From Bolinopsis microptera (taxonomy: Eukaryota; Ctenophora; Tentaculata; Lobata; Bolinopsidae): 64,000 bases of DNA. This document shows positions 30,801 to 44,200 of the stretch, piece by piece; position 1 is the first letter of the stretch; every line of letters begins with the position of its first letter. A program made the position numbers and the translations under genes. The stretch spans positions 9,979,460-10,043,459 of the forward strand of contig NC_087083.1 in assembly GCF_026151205.1 (NCBI RefSeq). The letters are read 5' to 3'. The notes beneath the pieces are model-generated. The model had not been told where the DNA came from. It did no database searches and saw only the letters and a program-made list of their open reading frames with translations.

Positions 30801-32541
30801 CCTGTAACTTATTATACAGTGAGATGAACACCTGTAACCACTCATTACTGATAGCGCCTGTAACTAACCAGTAACCATGATATAATAAGTTTAATATTAA
30901 GTGTAACGTACGTGTATTTCAGAGGAACAAGGAGAATATAAGGAGTATAATAATTAATAACACGTGTGTATTTCAGAGGAACAAGGAGAATATAAGGAGT
31001 ATAATAACACGTGTGTATTCCAGAGGAACAAGGAGAATATAAGAAGTATAATAACACGTGTGTATTTCAGAGGAACAAGGAGAATATAAGGAGTATAATA
31101 ACAAGTGTGTATTTCAGAGGAACAAGGAGAATATAAGGAGTATAATAACACGTGTGTATTCCAGAGGAACAAGGAGAATATAAGGAGTATAATAACACGT
31201 GTGTATTTCAGAGGAACAAGGAGAATATGAGCCGTATAATAACACGTGTGTATTTCAGAGGAACAAGGAGAATATAAGGAGTATAATAACACGTGTGTAT
31301 TTCAGAGGAACAAGGAGAATATAAGGAGTATAATAACACGTGTGTATTTCAGAGGAACAAGGAGAATATAAGGAGTATAATAACACGTGTGTATTTCAGA
31401 GGAACAAGGAGAATATGAGGAGTATAATAACACGTGTGTATTTCAGATGAACAAGGAGAATATAAGGAGAATAATAACACGTGTGTATTTCAGAGGAACA
31501 AGGAGAATATAAGGAGTATAATAACACCTGTGTATTTCTGAGGAACAAGGAGAATATAAGAAGTATAATAACACGTGTGTATTTCAGAGGAACAAGGATA
31601 ATATAAGGAGTATAATAACACGTGTGTATTTCAGAGGAACAAGGATAATATAAGGAGTATAATAACACGTGTGTATTTCTGAGGAACAAGGAGAATATGA
31701 GCCGTATAATAACACGTGTGTATTTCAGAGGAACAAGGAGAATATAAGGAGTATAATAACACGTGTGTATTTCAGAGGAACAAGGAGAATATAAGGAGTA
31801 TAATAACACGTGTGTATTTCAGAGGAACAAGGAGAATATAAGGAGTATAATAACACGTGTGTATTTCAGAGGAACAAGGAGAATATAAGGAGTATAATAA
31901 CACGTGTGTATTTCAGAAGAACAAGGAGAATATAAGGAGTATAATAACACGTGTGTATTTCAGAGGAACAAGGAGAATATAAGGAGTATAATAACACGTG
32001 TGTATTTCAGAGGAACAAGGAGAATATAAGGAGTATAATGACACGTGTGTATTTCAGAGGAACAAGGAGAATATAAGGAGTATAATAACACGTGTGTATT
32101 TCAGAAGAACAAGGAGAATATAAGGAGTATAATAACACGTGTGTATTTCAGAGGAACAAGGAGAATATAAGGAGTATAATAACACGTGTGTATTTCAGAG
32201 GAACAAGGAGAATATAAGGAGTATAATAACACGTGTGTATTTCAGAGGAACAAGGAGAATATAAGGAGTATAATAACACGTGTGTATTTCAGAGGAAGAA
32301 GGAGAATATAAGGAGTATAATAACACGTGTGTATTTCAGAGGAACAAGGAGAATATGAGGAGTATAATAACACGTGTGTATTTCAGAGGAACAAGGAGAA
32401 TATAAGGAGTATAATAACACGTGTGTATTTCAGAGGAACAAGGAGAATATGAGGAGTGGAGTGGATGGAGCAGAGGTTGTTTATGAAACTCTCTTTCCCA
32501 CAATGTACTCCAGCACCTACGATAAGAGCTTTCATCAGTAG
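27829..32541 (+). CDS. Five-exon gene of unknown function (about 191 residues)
   Basis: Exons 27829-27895, 28673-28798, 29090-29249, 29403-29517 and 32434-32541 join in phase. The product begins MSDVRRFCTDLTRLPSPVYK and ends TLFPTMYSSTYDKSFHQ. It has no signal peptide, no membrane segment and no domain I recognise; it is basic and rich in Ser, Pro, Tyr and His. Pro- and Tyr-rich C-termini of this kind occur in small axonemal microtubule inner proteins, a weak hint only. Exon 3 uses the inner acceptor (cctcacag), because the outer one gives a stop. An alternative ending exists: a donor at 29431 joined to an acceptor at 29478 would run to a stop at 29648. I prefer the form ending at 32541, because its last exon has a well-formed end. 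Its acceptor is the last copy of the 47-bp satellite. Confidence 0.6.
30913..32458 (+). repeat. 47-bp satellite containing a 3' splice site, about 33 copies
   Basis: The unit reads gtgtgtatttcagaggaaca followed by aggagaatataaggagtata-ataacac. Each copy has a pyrimidine tract and AG identical to the acceptor used by the last exon at 32434. The first 25 bases or so of that exon form part of the unit. The antisense strand has no stops in most units, giving long LYSPCSSEIHTCYY-type frames that are not genes. Confidence 0.95.
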
Positions 32542-32830
32542 CTTGTTGTTTAGTCACGTGATCCCCCGGCTCACGTGATCTCTCCTGATGAATAGGACTG
32601 TTGAACGGGTATTGGGGAAATAGGCTAAAATTTGTAACGGGACTGTTTTAAAATTAGGATGTAGCTTTCAACCAAAATTGTTGTATTTTGTAAAATCTGG
32701 AGCTCTATAATAATATTGCTTTTTTCAGTGAGATGCTGTTATAACCCACATTTAGTCACAACATTATAACATTCCCACTTTTAGTACGAGTCAATATGAT
32801 TACAGGATCTCATCTAATATGAGCTAATAT

Positions 32831-34429
32831 GGACACGTTCATAAAAAGGTGGCACTAGAGATTGATTTTTCACTGCCAAAATTGTGTGAAGCATTTTAAA
32901 ATACTTGTATCTCAAGGAGTATGCTATGAAAGTTAACCAAATTTTAATATGTGGTCCAAAAAGATTCAAATGTCACATAATTAAGTCATTCATCTCTTTA
33001 TATCTGTTAATTGTGCAGATATGAGCCAGAAATCACAAAATATTCATTTCTTGCACCTCTAATGATGAATTTACATTCTGTGAGTGTGTCCTGCTTCTCA
33101 ATGCGATTATTGAACCTTTTTGAGATAGTTGAGTGTTAAAAGTGCAAAGAGTCACCGGTTAAATGTGGAGTTACGATGCAATTATCACACACAGGGTTAA
33201 TTCTGACTAATTATTTTAGAATGATGAATGTGATATGAATATCAACGGAATGATTGTAATAATGAACTCTATCGATCACAATTATAGCATGCTAACTAAT
33301 ATTTAGAGAATTTAGATGGTTAAAAGTGCCATAATGAGTCAAAAATCACATAAATGAGCATGTATTGAAATTATGCTGTATCAGGGGAATGAATCACTTT
33401 TTGGCTCTATATCAGGTTGGTATTCATAGTAAATCTGCAGTGATTTGTTGTGACACTTGTTTATGGTCATGGAGAAGTTCGTTATTAGAGTAATAGTGGA
33501 ATCAATAATCACAAAACACTGATTTTAAACTGAGTAAACTAGGCAAGTACTTTTACTACTCAAGCCATGATAATTTTGTCTCCATAATGTGAGAAATGAA
33601 TCAATCAGTAACGTATAATACTTAATTGAATTTTTGAAATGTGATTTTCGATTCATTACCTTTCCTTTCAAAATGTCATTACAACTTGAACATTACATAT
33701 GATTCAATTGTCACACTTTAAAGAAAATTACATATTTGGTAGCTCGATTTATGTGATTTTTGAATCATTTAGCACCAAGATCAAAAATTATCGCTCAAAG
33801 ACCTTCAATATGGTATAAGCTTAGACATAGATTCAAAAATCACATAATAAGAATCATAGAATGGACATAAATTGTCATATCGTGCACTTAATTTAAGGCT
33901 TACTATAGTGTGACTTAATAGCGCACCTTTAACGAAAATGTGACTTTTGAATCATATTAACTGGTTTTAATACTATTTAATACTATTTTGTACCCTAAAA
34001 AATGATAGAAAGCCAATAAAAACGTTAGATGATTCAATAATCACTGCTCAAAATAGGCTCATTTCCAACGTTTAAGTTGTGATTTTTGACTCATTTTGGC
34101 ACCAATAACAATTTCAGATAAGACATTCCATTCCTTACATGCATTATAGTCACCATATCAATTTTGGCTTCTTTGTGAATAGTACTTTTCAGATTATCTA
34201 GTGTTGATTCATCTTGCATTTCTAATTGTGTGACTTTTGACTCATTGGCACACTAATAACGATAACTCCTGTGACATATGCACTAGAGACTCCGTGATTT
34301 CAGGATCATGAAATTTAATCGAATTTCTAAAGGTATAGATAGATATATCAACCAACAAAGAGCAATGACTATTTTTAAAACGCATTTAAAAAAATCAATC
34401 TCTAGTGCCACCTTTTTTTGAACGTGTCC
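32831..34429. mobile_element. 1.6-kb non-autonomous DNA transposon with 40-bp inverted ends
   Basis: Ends ggacacgttcataaaaaggt... at 32831-32870 and its complement at 34390-34429 match over 40 bases with one difference. The flanks allow either an ATAT duplication or, if one base is added at each end, TA. The interior has no open frame of size. It carries at least ten copies, in both orientations, of a motif close to gattcaaaaatcacat (for example 33336-33350, 33751-33768, 33830-33845, 33940-33955, 34030-34044). Confidence 0.85.
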
Positions 34430-36017
34430 ATATAATAATGTCACCTGTAAGACTTGATTACCCTGCACGGTGATTCTGCTAAAAGTTACATGCAACAATC
34501 ATTGCTAGTGCTGGAAGTGCATCCTAGATTCGATCATGTTGTAAGCAGAATTATGCAGGGGAGTCAGGGGGCTGAGAGATTATAATCTAACGTATATATA
34601 CGTTATATAATAGGTTAGGTACTTACGGAGATGCCATTATGATGTGGCTGCTGAGCTTACGATATTTGGGTATTGTCCATAATTTGTATCTTAAGTTTCA
34701 TCTTAAGATTTAAATGGATGATTTGTTTTAGATAAGATTTTATAAGAGGCATAATGTATTTATATGAAAATTACACCTTGAATCAAAATATGTCATATCT
34801 ATCATGTAGCATACATATCACGTGACAAATATTTTTGTCGAATAGACAAATTTGTTAAGATTTAAAGATTTTTGATTATTATTATTTGGTGGTTGTGGAT
34901 AGTTAATAAAGTCAGATTTTTTCCCGATCCATGACTCGTGCCGAAGGCACAAAAGAGTCAAGGACAAGGGTTAGCGATCGAGGTTTTTTTTGTATATGGT
35001 AGCTTTGCGACCGAGCGTGCGTGCGTGCGTGCGTGCGTACGTGCCTGCGAGCAATGTTATCGCCCACGTGACTACCTGCGCAAAGTTATTTTGCGTGATA
35101 ATCTGAATTATATAATTGTTGGCGCGCGGCGCTGAACCAACCAAGTACATTATTAATTTCATCATGTACGTATCCCACTAGGCACTAATTGATAGCATAT
35201 TATTATTATTTTGAGTTAGTATTACTATTTTGCACAGATCCGTGTCAGGTTGCATAAACAATAAACATATGGTTACATAGAAGTATACACGATTTTCAAA
35301 TTCAATATAGAATTATATTAACTGGGCGGCGCTCGGCAGTCGGCATGTCACTTCGCCATATTTGCATGTTTATATAAACAGTAAAGACTGGGCCGTCCCC
35401 AGGTTGTATGGAATATGATAAATACGCCATCACGGATCGGGAAATTGAGCGGCCATCCACAAAAGAAAAGCGGCCGCATTTCTTGTTAGCTTAAAGGATT
35501 GTTATTTTCTACTTTCCAGTATATTGATTCTATCGATGAAATGCATTTTATTTTGATCTCATCAATATTTATCCCTTATTTTATGAGCTGTTAATAGGGT
35601 GTGTACAAACTTTTGTAACAAGTTGAAAGGTTTTTGTTTATAAAATTGCTGTAGATTTTATACCGGATATATCAATAATTATGCCATTTAGAGTTTTTTA
35701 TTCATTAGTTGTTTTATTTCAGCAGTGTTTAAAATTGAGTTTACAACAACAAATAATTTAATCGAAATACAAAAAAAACAGGTCTTTCTGTATCTAGAGA
35801 TTCTGAGGAACTCAACAATCCAATGATAGGCAGATAAGCTTAATTCAGCCTAAAGAGCTAAAGGACGCAACTGCCGATGTAAATAAATCGCATACAATCA
35901 AAATTATGCAATCAAAATCACTATATAGTATACACCCACGATCATATTATATGATCAAAACACAAAGCTTTGAAATATACTTTTTCTGTTTGAGATTTGA
36001 ATAACGTGGTAACACGA
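34430..36017. other. Gene-free DNA
   Basis: AT-rich, with a short GCGT tandem repeat at about 35017-35040 and no credible exon. Confidence 0.5.
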
Positions 36018-36440
36018 CATCTGTCCGACAGCGACATCTGTCCGACAGCACTATTTTCTTGTGTTTGAAGTGATATCTCAAATTTGGCACATAGAAATTC
36101 ACCCAAACTTAGAAACTTGCACTAATTATTATTTGTCTTATTTGTCTTATATAGCTATCTTACTATCTAGAGAATTTCAATAAAATCGTATCGTTGGGTC
36201 TCCAGATATATGCCTTGGAACCACTGCAAAACACCGAATTGGAGATATTTTGTGTGTTTAAGGTGATATCTCAAATTTGGCACATAGAAACTCGCTCAAA
36301 CTTACACAGATTATCCGTCCTATAACCACCATACTTAATGGAAAGTTTCAAAAAATCGTACGGTAGGATCCGACATAAACTATTGTCCGAATAACCTATT
36401 TTCTGAGTCGGACAGATGTCGCTGTCGGACAGATCTCGCC
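36018..36440. mobile_element. MITE-like element of about 420 bp
   Basis: The left end carries gacatctgtccgacag twice in tandem, and the right end carries the inverse (gtcggacagatgtcgctgtc). Inside, a block with gatatctcaaatttggcaca followed by tagaaa is directly repeated at about 36070-36125 and 36264-36315. The nonamer gaataacgt lies on both sides (35998 and 36436) and may be a target duplication. Confidence 0.65.
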
Positions 36441-36693
36441 CAATCGAATAACGTTACTGTAATGTTCCAAATTATATTTTAAATGTTCAAAATGTTCACA
36501 CATTATTCTCAAATGAAGCAATGATAGCTTTAATCATCAAGATAAAGATAAAATAGTTTTATTTGAAGAGCTATCACGGGAGAGAAACCCTTAACATTGC
36601 ACCCTGATCTTGCATGATGTGATTTACTATCTCCCAATAGAAACAGAATGCTCCAACACGACTGATGAAACATTACCAATTTTATGGTGTGCT

Positions 36694-36945
36694 TTAAAGT
36701 TCTGATGGTCCAGAACTCTCCTCGCAATCTTCAGCACTTTCCTCAGCACTTTCCTCAGCACACTCTTCAGCACACTCTTCAGCACTTTCAGCACTCTGAT
36801 CGTCTAGACAGTCTAGAGGGAGTCTCGTAGCATTAGGTTTGCGCTGTTTTTGTTTGTTTGTTCGTGTGTTAGTTGCTCTTATGGTGAGTTTTTGTGTGAT
36901 TATTGAATGTTCTACATTGGGTATTATTATGTGGCTTTTCATCAA
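36694..36945 (-). other. Open frame with acidic Cys/Ser repeat tail; possible terminal exon
   Basis: The minus-strand frame ends ESSGPSEL after a run of AEE[SC] units encoded by a tcagcactttcc-type 12-bp repeat. An AATAAA complement lies near 36556, so this could be the last exon of a minus-strand gene, conceivably the lectin gene whose known exons begin at 41420. No good acceptor with the right phase was found, so it may equally be a repeat-derived open frame. Confidence 0.25.
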
Positions 36946-37654
36946 GATGAATTAATACCCCACTTATTATAATTGGCGGTTTAAAACCTTTGTTATCTTA
37001 ATATTTAATCAATTAATATCGCGATATTGAAAGTATTAATTACATGAAAATTACACATGTCTGAAACATCACACAGTATATCCAACATCCATTATATAAT
37101 CTAAACTATAATATCCTCTGTTCACAACAATATTCACTCCATTCATAACATGATGGCTTTATCTGTACGGGATGTCTGTTGATAAAACATATCTGTTAAA
37201 TTCTCCTAAACTTTTTAAAGACTGTGTCAGTAAGTCGGTAACAAGTGCAATTGAGTCAAGATTGGTAACTTTAAAACGTATGGTGTATCTATCTTACTCA
37301 GTTACTTAACTTTTAAACTTCTAACATATCTTTAAAACTTACTTAAGATATATCTTGTTGTTTTGACTAGGTTTTCTTGTAACCGTGCTCTGTGGTAAAA
37401 CTGATAGCATGTATCAGATAGCAAGGTAACAATGGAGTTTATTGTGCGGTGATATTTAGATGCTAGAAACTATCCCGAGATATAGAATTTTTCCAGATTT
37501 GTGAGGTTTGCGAGCGCGGTTGTCATGGAAACGGCACACCTAAATTTTCGAATCTTTCAAAAAAATTTGTTGGTTACTATTTACGTCTATGGGGATGTAC
37601 AAAAAACTTTCCAAGATGATCGGACGAAAAAGTGAAAATTCAGGTTAGTGCGGT

Positions 37655-38020
37655 GATATTTAGATGCAGCGAAACTATCGGACTGCGATGAATGAGGACT
37701 TACCTCCCCATGGCAACATTAAATATATCGACTCCGGTACATCGCTTAAAACTCTTGTAACAAAATGAACTGGGATATTGTATTCAAGATTGACAAAGTA
37801 GTAAAAGTGATGTGCTAGGTAATATTATATTGAACCAATCGAATTATTTGCATTGGTTTTCAAATATTTTGTATCGTGTTTTTCTTAAATTTGGGGAACG
37901 ACAATTAACTTTACGGGCAGTATATTAGGACGCAATGAAACTATCGGACTACGATATATGGGCCATGGGGACTTGCTACCCCATGGCAACATTAAAATAT
38001 ATTGATTCTGTTACATCGTT
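37655..38020. repeat. Dispersed repeat with gaaactatcggac, two direct copies
   Basis: Copies around 37664-37735 and 37930-38010 share gaaactatcggact, gaggactt- or ggggacttgct-like sequence and ccccatggcaacattaaa. A third copy in inverse orientation is at about 44390-44465 (gccatggggtggcaag ... gtccgatagtttcactgcgtc). The family is not recognised. Confidence 0.7.
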
Positions 38021-41000
38021 TCCTCAAATTATTTGTTATATAGTAGTGTTGAAAGTATTAAATACTTATATAATGGAGGCAGGGGCATAATGAATGAAAT
38101 ATGTTTCTAAAATTATTTGAATTTTCAGTTTTCTTGTGCGATTTCCAGCCAATGCGTGTCATCAAAACTGATTAGCATTTCGTATTTGTTGCAATTTATC
38201 GTACTTGAATTTTCATTATTTCACTTTCCATTCCAACGAGCTTGAAGGCCTAGAACAATCACTGTGCAATGAACATAATGTGGAAGATTTAAACGTAATA
38301 GTGATAATAGCAAGTATCATTCTTGTCAAACAATTTTGTGATTTAAAAACGCGAGCTCAAGCGTGCAGGAGATACGGATAGAATTGTCAGCATTCTTAAA
38401 ATTGTTAAGATTCTTAACATTGTTAGCATTCTTAACATTATCAGCATTCTGATCATGCGATATGCACATGTTTTAAATTTTGAACTGCTCAGATTAATGA
38501 TGATATTTTGATCATGGTTGATCGTGGAATGGTTGGCATGGGAAACCACAATTGTGTTTAGAGAGCGTTCACATATTACGTCAGCAAGTTGCTGGCCATT
38601 TTTACCCCTCCCGATCCCCCCTCCGTCAGCAATCATCAGCATTAACCGAAATGGCCGCAATAAATCGGGGTTTGCGGTAAATCGGGGCAGGTTAAATTAG
38701 GGTTTTACTGTAACAGTGTACCAAACAATTTAAACAGACGAATTCCACTAGGAGTAAGGGTCGGTATTGTAATAACAATTACGTTGCTACGAAGATACTT
38801 ACCGTTACATGTAATCATTTAGCATTTGTCACTTTGTTTAAATCATCCAGATTATCATTTATCCTATTATCTTTGATTTAACTGCATTTTAACTAGGATA
38901 TCAAAACGGAATGAATATTCAAAATTCAATTTTAATGTATACCAATGCATGATTCATATTCGATCATACACTTCAGTTCATTAAGGCATTAAGTGTTATG
39001 CAGCTGCAATATAAATAGATAAATACACTGCTATACAGGTAGCTAAGGATGACCTTTTAGTATTCCAAATCGTCATGGCAACCTATACCAGTATTACCGT
39101 CGCATTTAATTTCATTTAATATACATGACTCTAAGTGCGTAACTAAATCTAGAAGAAAAGTACGTGATGGTGAACATTAGTATTTTGAAGTTGACTGTTT
39201 CGTGGTGAAAGTCGTGCAGTGGCGATGAATTATGGAATAATTTAACCAATTTTGGGGCTGGATAATTTGTTTAATTTATTGACTTAGTTCCCTTGGTGAA
39301 ATGGAGACGCCAATGTCTTTTGGAAGTACTAGATCGGAGGTTAATTTTGGCAATGTCCAATTGAAATGTTTAGGTATTGGAAGGCGCAATGCGTAATTAA
39401 TGGCTAAAATACTTTATTTTAACATCCACCATGACATGCGCGGCGGATCGATCGATCCACGCGCGCGCATGGGTGCAAGCAAATTGCAGTTTCAAAAAGT
39501 TAGCTACTCATTTCGGAAGAACGTACCACTACCAATCACCGGAAATTGTATGTAAGTTTGAAACGGAGAAAATATGAGAGTAGAACATAAAATTTGCAAA
39601 AACATAATTTTACTGGCGATGTCAAAACAAGGCAAGTTTCTATTCGGTACACAATATATTTACAATTACAAACCTGGCCTAAATGTAAAAAACTAATTCA
39701 GCTTACATGTTATACCATCAAAAGGAGTAACCCAGAGAGCTCGAGATCACAGTCTGATCATGGACATTGAATATGAGAGTAAAATATCAAATTCATAACA
39801 TAAATTTTAGTGGTAGTTTCAAAACAAAAAACATGGCAAAATATCTTTCGGGAACACAATAGAATTACCGGATTCGGCTTCAACTTTCGCTGGCTTGGAG
39901 AATAAAATAGTTTAGTTTGGTTAGTTTACAATAAAATGCGGTGGTTAGGTTGAATAGTGCGTTTTGAAACTATTATATAAGGAATCGGTATAACGTAGAT
40001 TGAATATTAAAATTTGCGTTTACGCTTTATGGATGTTTAAAAGGTTTTAATTAGTGATTGATACTTGGGGGTTTTGTTACTGTAGGTTTGCAGGGCTTTT
40101 GCTGAGACTCCTTGCGTCGGGCAGTGATTGTGGGGAAAGTTATTCTTACTGTAAATAAACGGGGTTAGTTCGGCCGGTAGCCGTCCGATAATGGCGCTGA
40201 TAGATGTGAGTAGTTTTTCTCTAATTTGAGGGAAGCTTCGGTTGTCTTGTAGCTTTGTAGGGCACATTATTGGAAGGCAACCGTGGGTTAGCTAATTATT
40301 TGACATAACAAACAATAATGTAAATCACCCTGTGCGTGGCACAATTGTAACTGTAAGTCTCGGCTGGGTTATTGTGTTTGAAACTGGAAAGTACCGTGAT
40401 TTAATATAGATTTTAACTTGGCAAAGCCGGGCCTAGGCACTTACATCTCCAATAATACTAATAGGGACTTTACGCCCCAGTAAAGTTATGTGTTTGTGAG
40501 CTGGTGAGAACTGAGCTATTTCGATGCCTGGGGCACTTACATATATTGTGACTGTTACACACTGCTATCATATTATCAGTGTTACCACATCTCGTTCAGT
40601 AGGCCCGAAAAAGTATTTGAGTACAATTAGCTTCGGGAGGGGGAGTGGGGGCGCCGAAAAATTTATACGGAGCAGGGAACCAGATGTTAACGTTACGCCA
40701 CTACTAACCTGACCTTGCTATTCAATGGATAATGAAAGATGTGTGTATAATCATTATTACAATTATGTTACGTTTTGCTTTTAAAGCACATGAAATTGAT
40801 CTGTTCTCCGTAAATTGAGCATATTTACCACGTAAGACACACACGGTAACCACAGTAACACGGTAACCACAGTAACCACAGTCCACAGTAGCTCTGCCAC
40901 AATTACCCGATTGATGTGACTTGACAGGCTGATTGATTGATTATCATCGAAGGTTCGAGAATTCGTTCTCTTTTGTACACAGAGTTGTTTGCATTTCGCA

Positions 41001-41261
41001 CCTGTGCCTGTTTATGGCTAGCTTTTATAACATTTGTTAGTTTGGGTTACATTAATGTTTGTTTGTTTGTTTGTTTGGGGACTGGTTTATTAGCATATAA
41101 ATACTTTATTACATAATCATAAATATATAACATAAATAGATCAAATCTTAACAGAATATTTGCACGCAATTGATAAATAAAAAATGAAAAGGATAATTTA
41201 TTGATTTAAACAAAATATAAAGCACACTGTGCTTCCAACAACTTTTAATAATAACGTGATA
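38021..41261. other. Gene-poor stretch left of the lectin gene
   Basis: Contains a partial MITE end (gcgttcacatattacgtcagc near 38564, like the Harbinger-type family), a gattcttaacattgttagca short repeat (38390-38450), and cgttacgccact (40692), like the ends of the hAT MITE at 45537. I searched the minus strand for further Sushi or membrane exons of the lectin gene and did not find a convincing one. Confidence 0.45.
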
Positions 41262-44200
41262 TTATAAGTATAACCATGCAGTTGTGTGGTTAATACCTTT
41301 ACCAAACATTACCCTACAATGTTTGTTAAAGCTGCTAACCACACTCTTAAATATAACAATATCGCGTGATTTAAAAATAATATCACGTGGTTTAAAAATA
41401 ATATCACGTGGTTTATCACCTGTAATTGCCACGCAGCGGAGTTGAGGTGACCATTCCCCTGTCCAGGTACACTTGACCGTCTTATCACCACCCATCACGA
41501 AATGATCCGCCTTACACTGTATCTCCACCGTTGCTTCCTCCGCATACTTTTGAGATGCAGTGTACGAGGTATGCGAGGCTGAATTTTCTATGATAGGCTC
41601 CGAGCATGTAACTGAAATATAATAGGAGGACACATGATAATCACATGATAATCACATGATAATCACACGATAATGCGTCAAAAAAGAATATATAGATCGT
41701 AGCTTTAATACAAATACTTTAGGTCAACTGAAAAGCTGGAAGTGCATGTGCAAACATTGCAGAAGTATCCGGTATCATGGTTCATTATTTTAAAATTACA
41801 TTGACAATTTGCTATCATTCACAATCACAGTTTTGAAAAAAAAGTTTAACAATTTAAGATTTTTTAAAGAATTTAAGAATGTTTAAGAATATTCTCAAAA
41901 ATCCGTGACAGCAGCACGCTGAAGGTTTTAGCGATTACCGGTTTTTCTGCAAAAAGCGTAGTCAAGATATCCCTGGAGTTGACTAGGCATCGCTTCTTTG
42001 TTGAGATTACATAATTTGTCAGTGTTGCTATGTTCAAAGGAGAGACAGAGAGGCAGAGCGTCGCATTCCTTAGCACATTCCTCTCTCAAACCTATTGCCA
42101 ACTTACCTCCCAGTTCAGTGCCCCAGCCTACAATATGCCCGACTTCTTCGGAGTATCCCACTGGGCAAACCTCTGAAATTTTGATGGATGAAATATCTAA
42201 AAATCAGTCACAAAATTGCAAGTTCGGGGAATATTGCCTTTTGGGGTTTAATTTCTCTCCACCGCACCATGTTAATCAATGGAAAACGTGGCATTATGCT
42301 TTTATGAATATGCGAGAAATCGTTAGTTTCAAAATTGAGGCTATTTAATTGTGAGTGAAAGTTGTTGCATAACAGTCGAATACCCACTGCACAGCAAAGT
42401 ATCAAACAGAAATATTTTAAAATTCATTGGCGTACCTTAAGATTTGAATGTTTCTCACTCATGGTACTGGTAGTAGATGTTGTGAAAGGTGTGCCGTGTG
42501 GAAGCTTGTTTCAAAACGAATGTAGTAGCGATGTAACGTAATAATGGCGTGATTATGGCAATCGGTTACTGTGGAAATATAATACCGCGCAACACTGGTC
42601 CGCGCGAAATGACCCAAATTACTCAACTGCACCAAAAACTGGTTGTTATACGTGTAATTGATTAACACATAACTGGCGTCGCGCGCAGCACAACAAACAT
42701 CTCATACACGCAGAATTATAGGGGAGTGGTCTATATTGCGAAGGAGCAGACTTTTGTCGTCAGCGTAGTAAGTCCACCTCATATATCCAAACCCGATTAC
42801 TTATTCCCTACGATCTTTTGCCTTCGGCAAGAGCAGGGGAAAAAATTACGGAGAGTTTGAGTTATAACGTGTGAGCTGCATGACTTTTTAAGCAACCAAA
42901 TTCTGCTAACCTATGTCTCGATAGACTTGAACCTCTGCAAGTTGTACAACTTCACTCCCTCCCTGAATCTGAACACTTGATCCTTCTTGTTTCAAATCGG
43001 AGAAGATGTAAATATTCGTTCCTGCCACGTATCGAATAGTCCGGACGTTAACAGCTTCCTCGTAGTTTCCTCCCGTCATCCCGACACCTACCCAAACTGT
43101 CACTCCATGGATCTTATGGGCAAATTTGGGATTCACTCTGTTGTGTACCTTAGTTGGACGTTTTCTGTTAGATGTATTCATTCGGTGAGTTCTTGAAGGG
43201 CTATGACGTAAAGATGATATACAAGGTGTACCACATGAAGTAGAGGCGTGAGCTAGCCGGCTAAGCCGGCTTAGCCAGCCGATTGAAATTGCCGGCTTAG
43301 CCAGCCGATTGCCATCGGCTAGCCGATCGGCTAACACATTTTCAGCAGTTATCACTTATCTCTACTTCAGGCCGGGAATCTAGACGGCATGTAACAAATT
43401 ATACCATGATCGACTTTAGAGATAAATTTCATAAATTTCAGAACCGTCAGACGGATCGTCTTAAAGACGAAATTAAAGTATATGAGGCCTTGCAGTGCCC
43501 TAAAAACTTTCTGTCCAAGATGGACACTCTTAGATTTTGGAAATGTCGTAGTGATACATTGCCCCTTCTTTCAAATTTAGCATGCGCTATATTTTCGGTT
43601 CCTGCATCCGCTGCTGATGTGGAAAGAACATGGTCAGCAGCAGGGCTGACTGTAAACAAGAGGAGATCAAAGATCTCATCAGACAATTTAAAAGCCATTA
43701 TGCTCATCAATCGTAACAGAGATCTTTTGTTAAGTTTTATAAGTAAATTAGAGATTGACTCTGACCAGTGAGAATTTCCTAACTTATTATTGACTAACTT
43801 ATTGTTATTGAAGTTATGAAATTGTATCACTTGCTACCTTCCATTTCAAGTTTTGCCCTTAAAATCGACATAAAGTATAAAGAAACATAAAGTATAAGCC
43901 AATCAATTTTAATACAAAATAGTAATATTAGCAAAATAAAAATGTTTGGTACAATATCTGATATTAGGATCTGGTAATCCCATTCCCATTTTTAGCCGGC
44001 TTAGCCGGCTAGCCAGCCGATTTTTTCTCTTAGCCAGCCGATTGCCGTCAGCTAGCCGGCTCACGGCTCTAACATGAAGTGTTACTTTCTTGATAAATAA
44101 TGAACAATTTCATGAAAAAAAATTAATTAATTAAATTAAGTATCAAATTAAGTATCAAACGCAGTTGATTCCATATTTTACCTTAATCTCACGAATGACA

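Noticed and set aside
30954-31809. Minus-strand frames with LYSPCSSEIHTCYY repeats
   Set aside because: Antisense of the 47-bp satellite.
40037-40267. A 76-residue minus-strand frame
   Set aside because: Looked at as a possible exon of the lectin gene or a transposon; no motif, no acceptor in phase.
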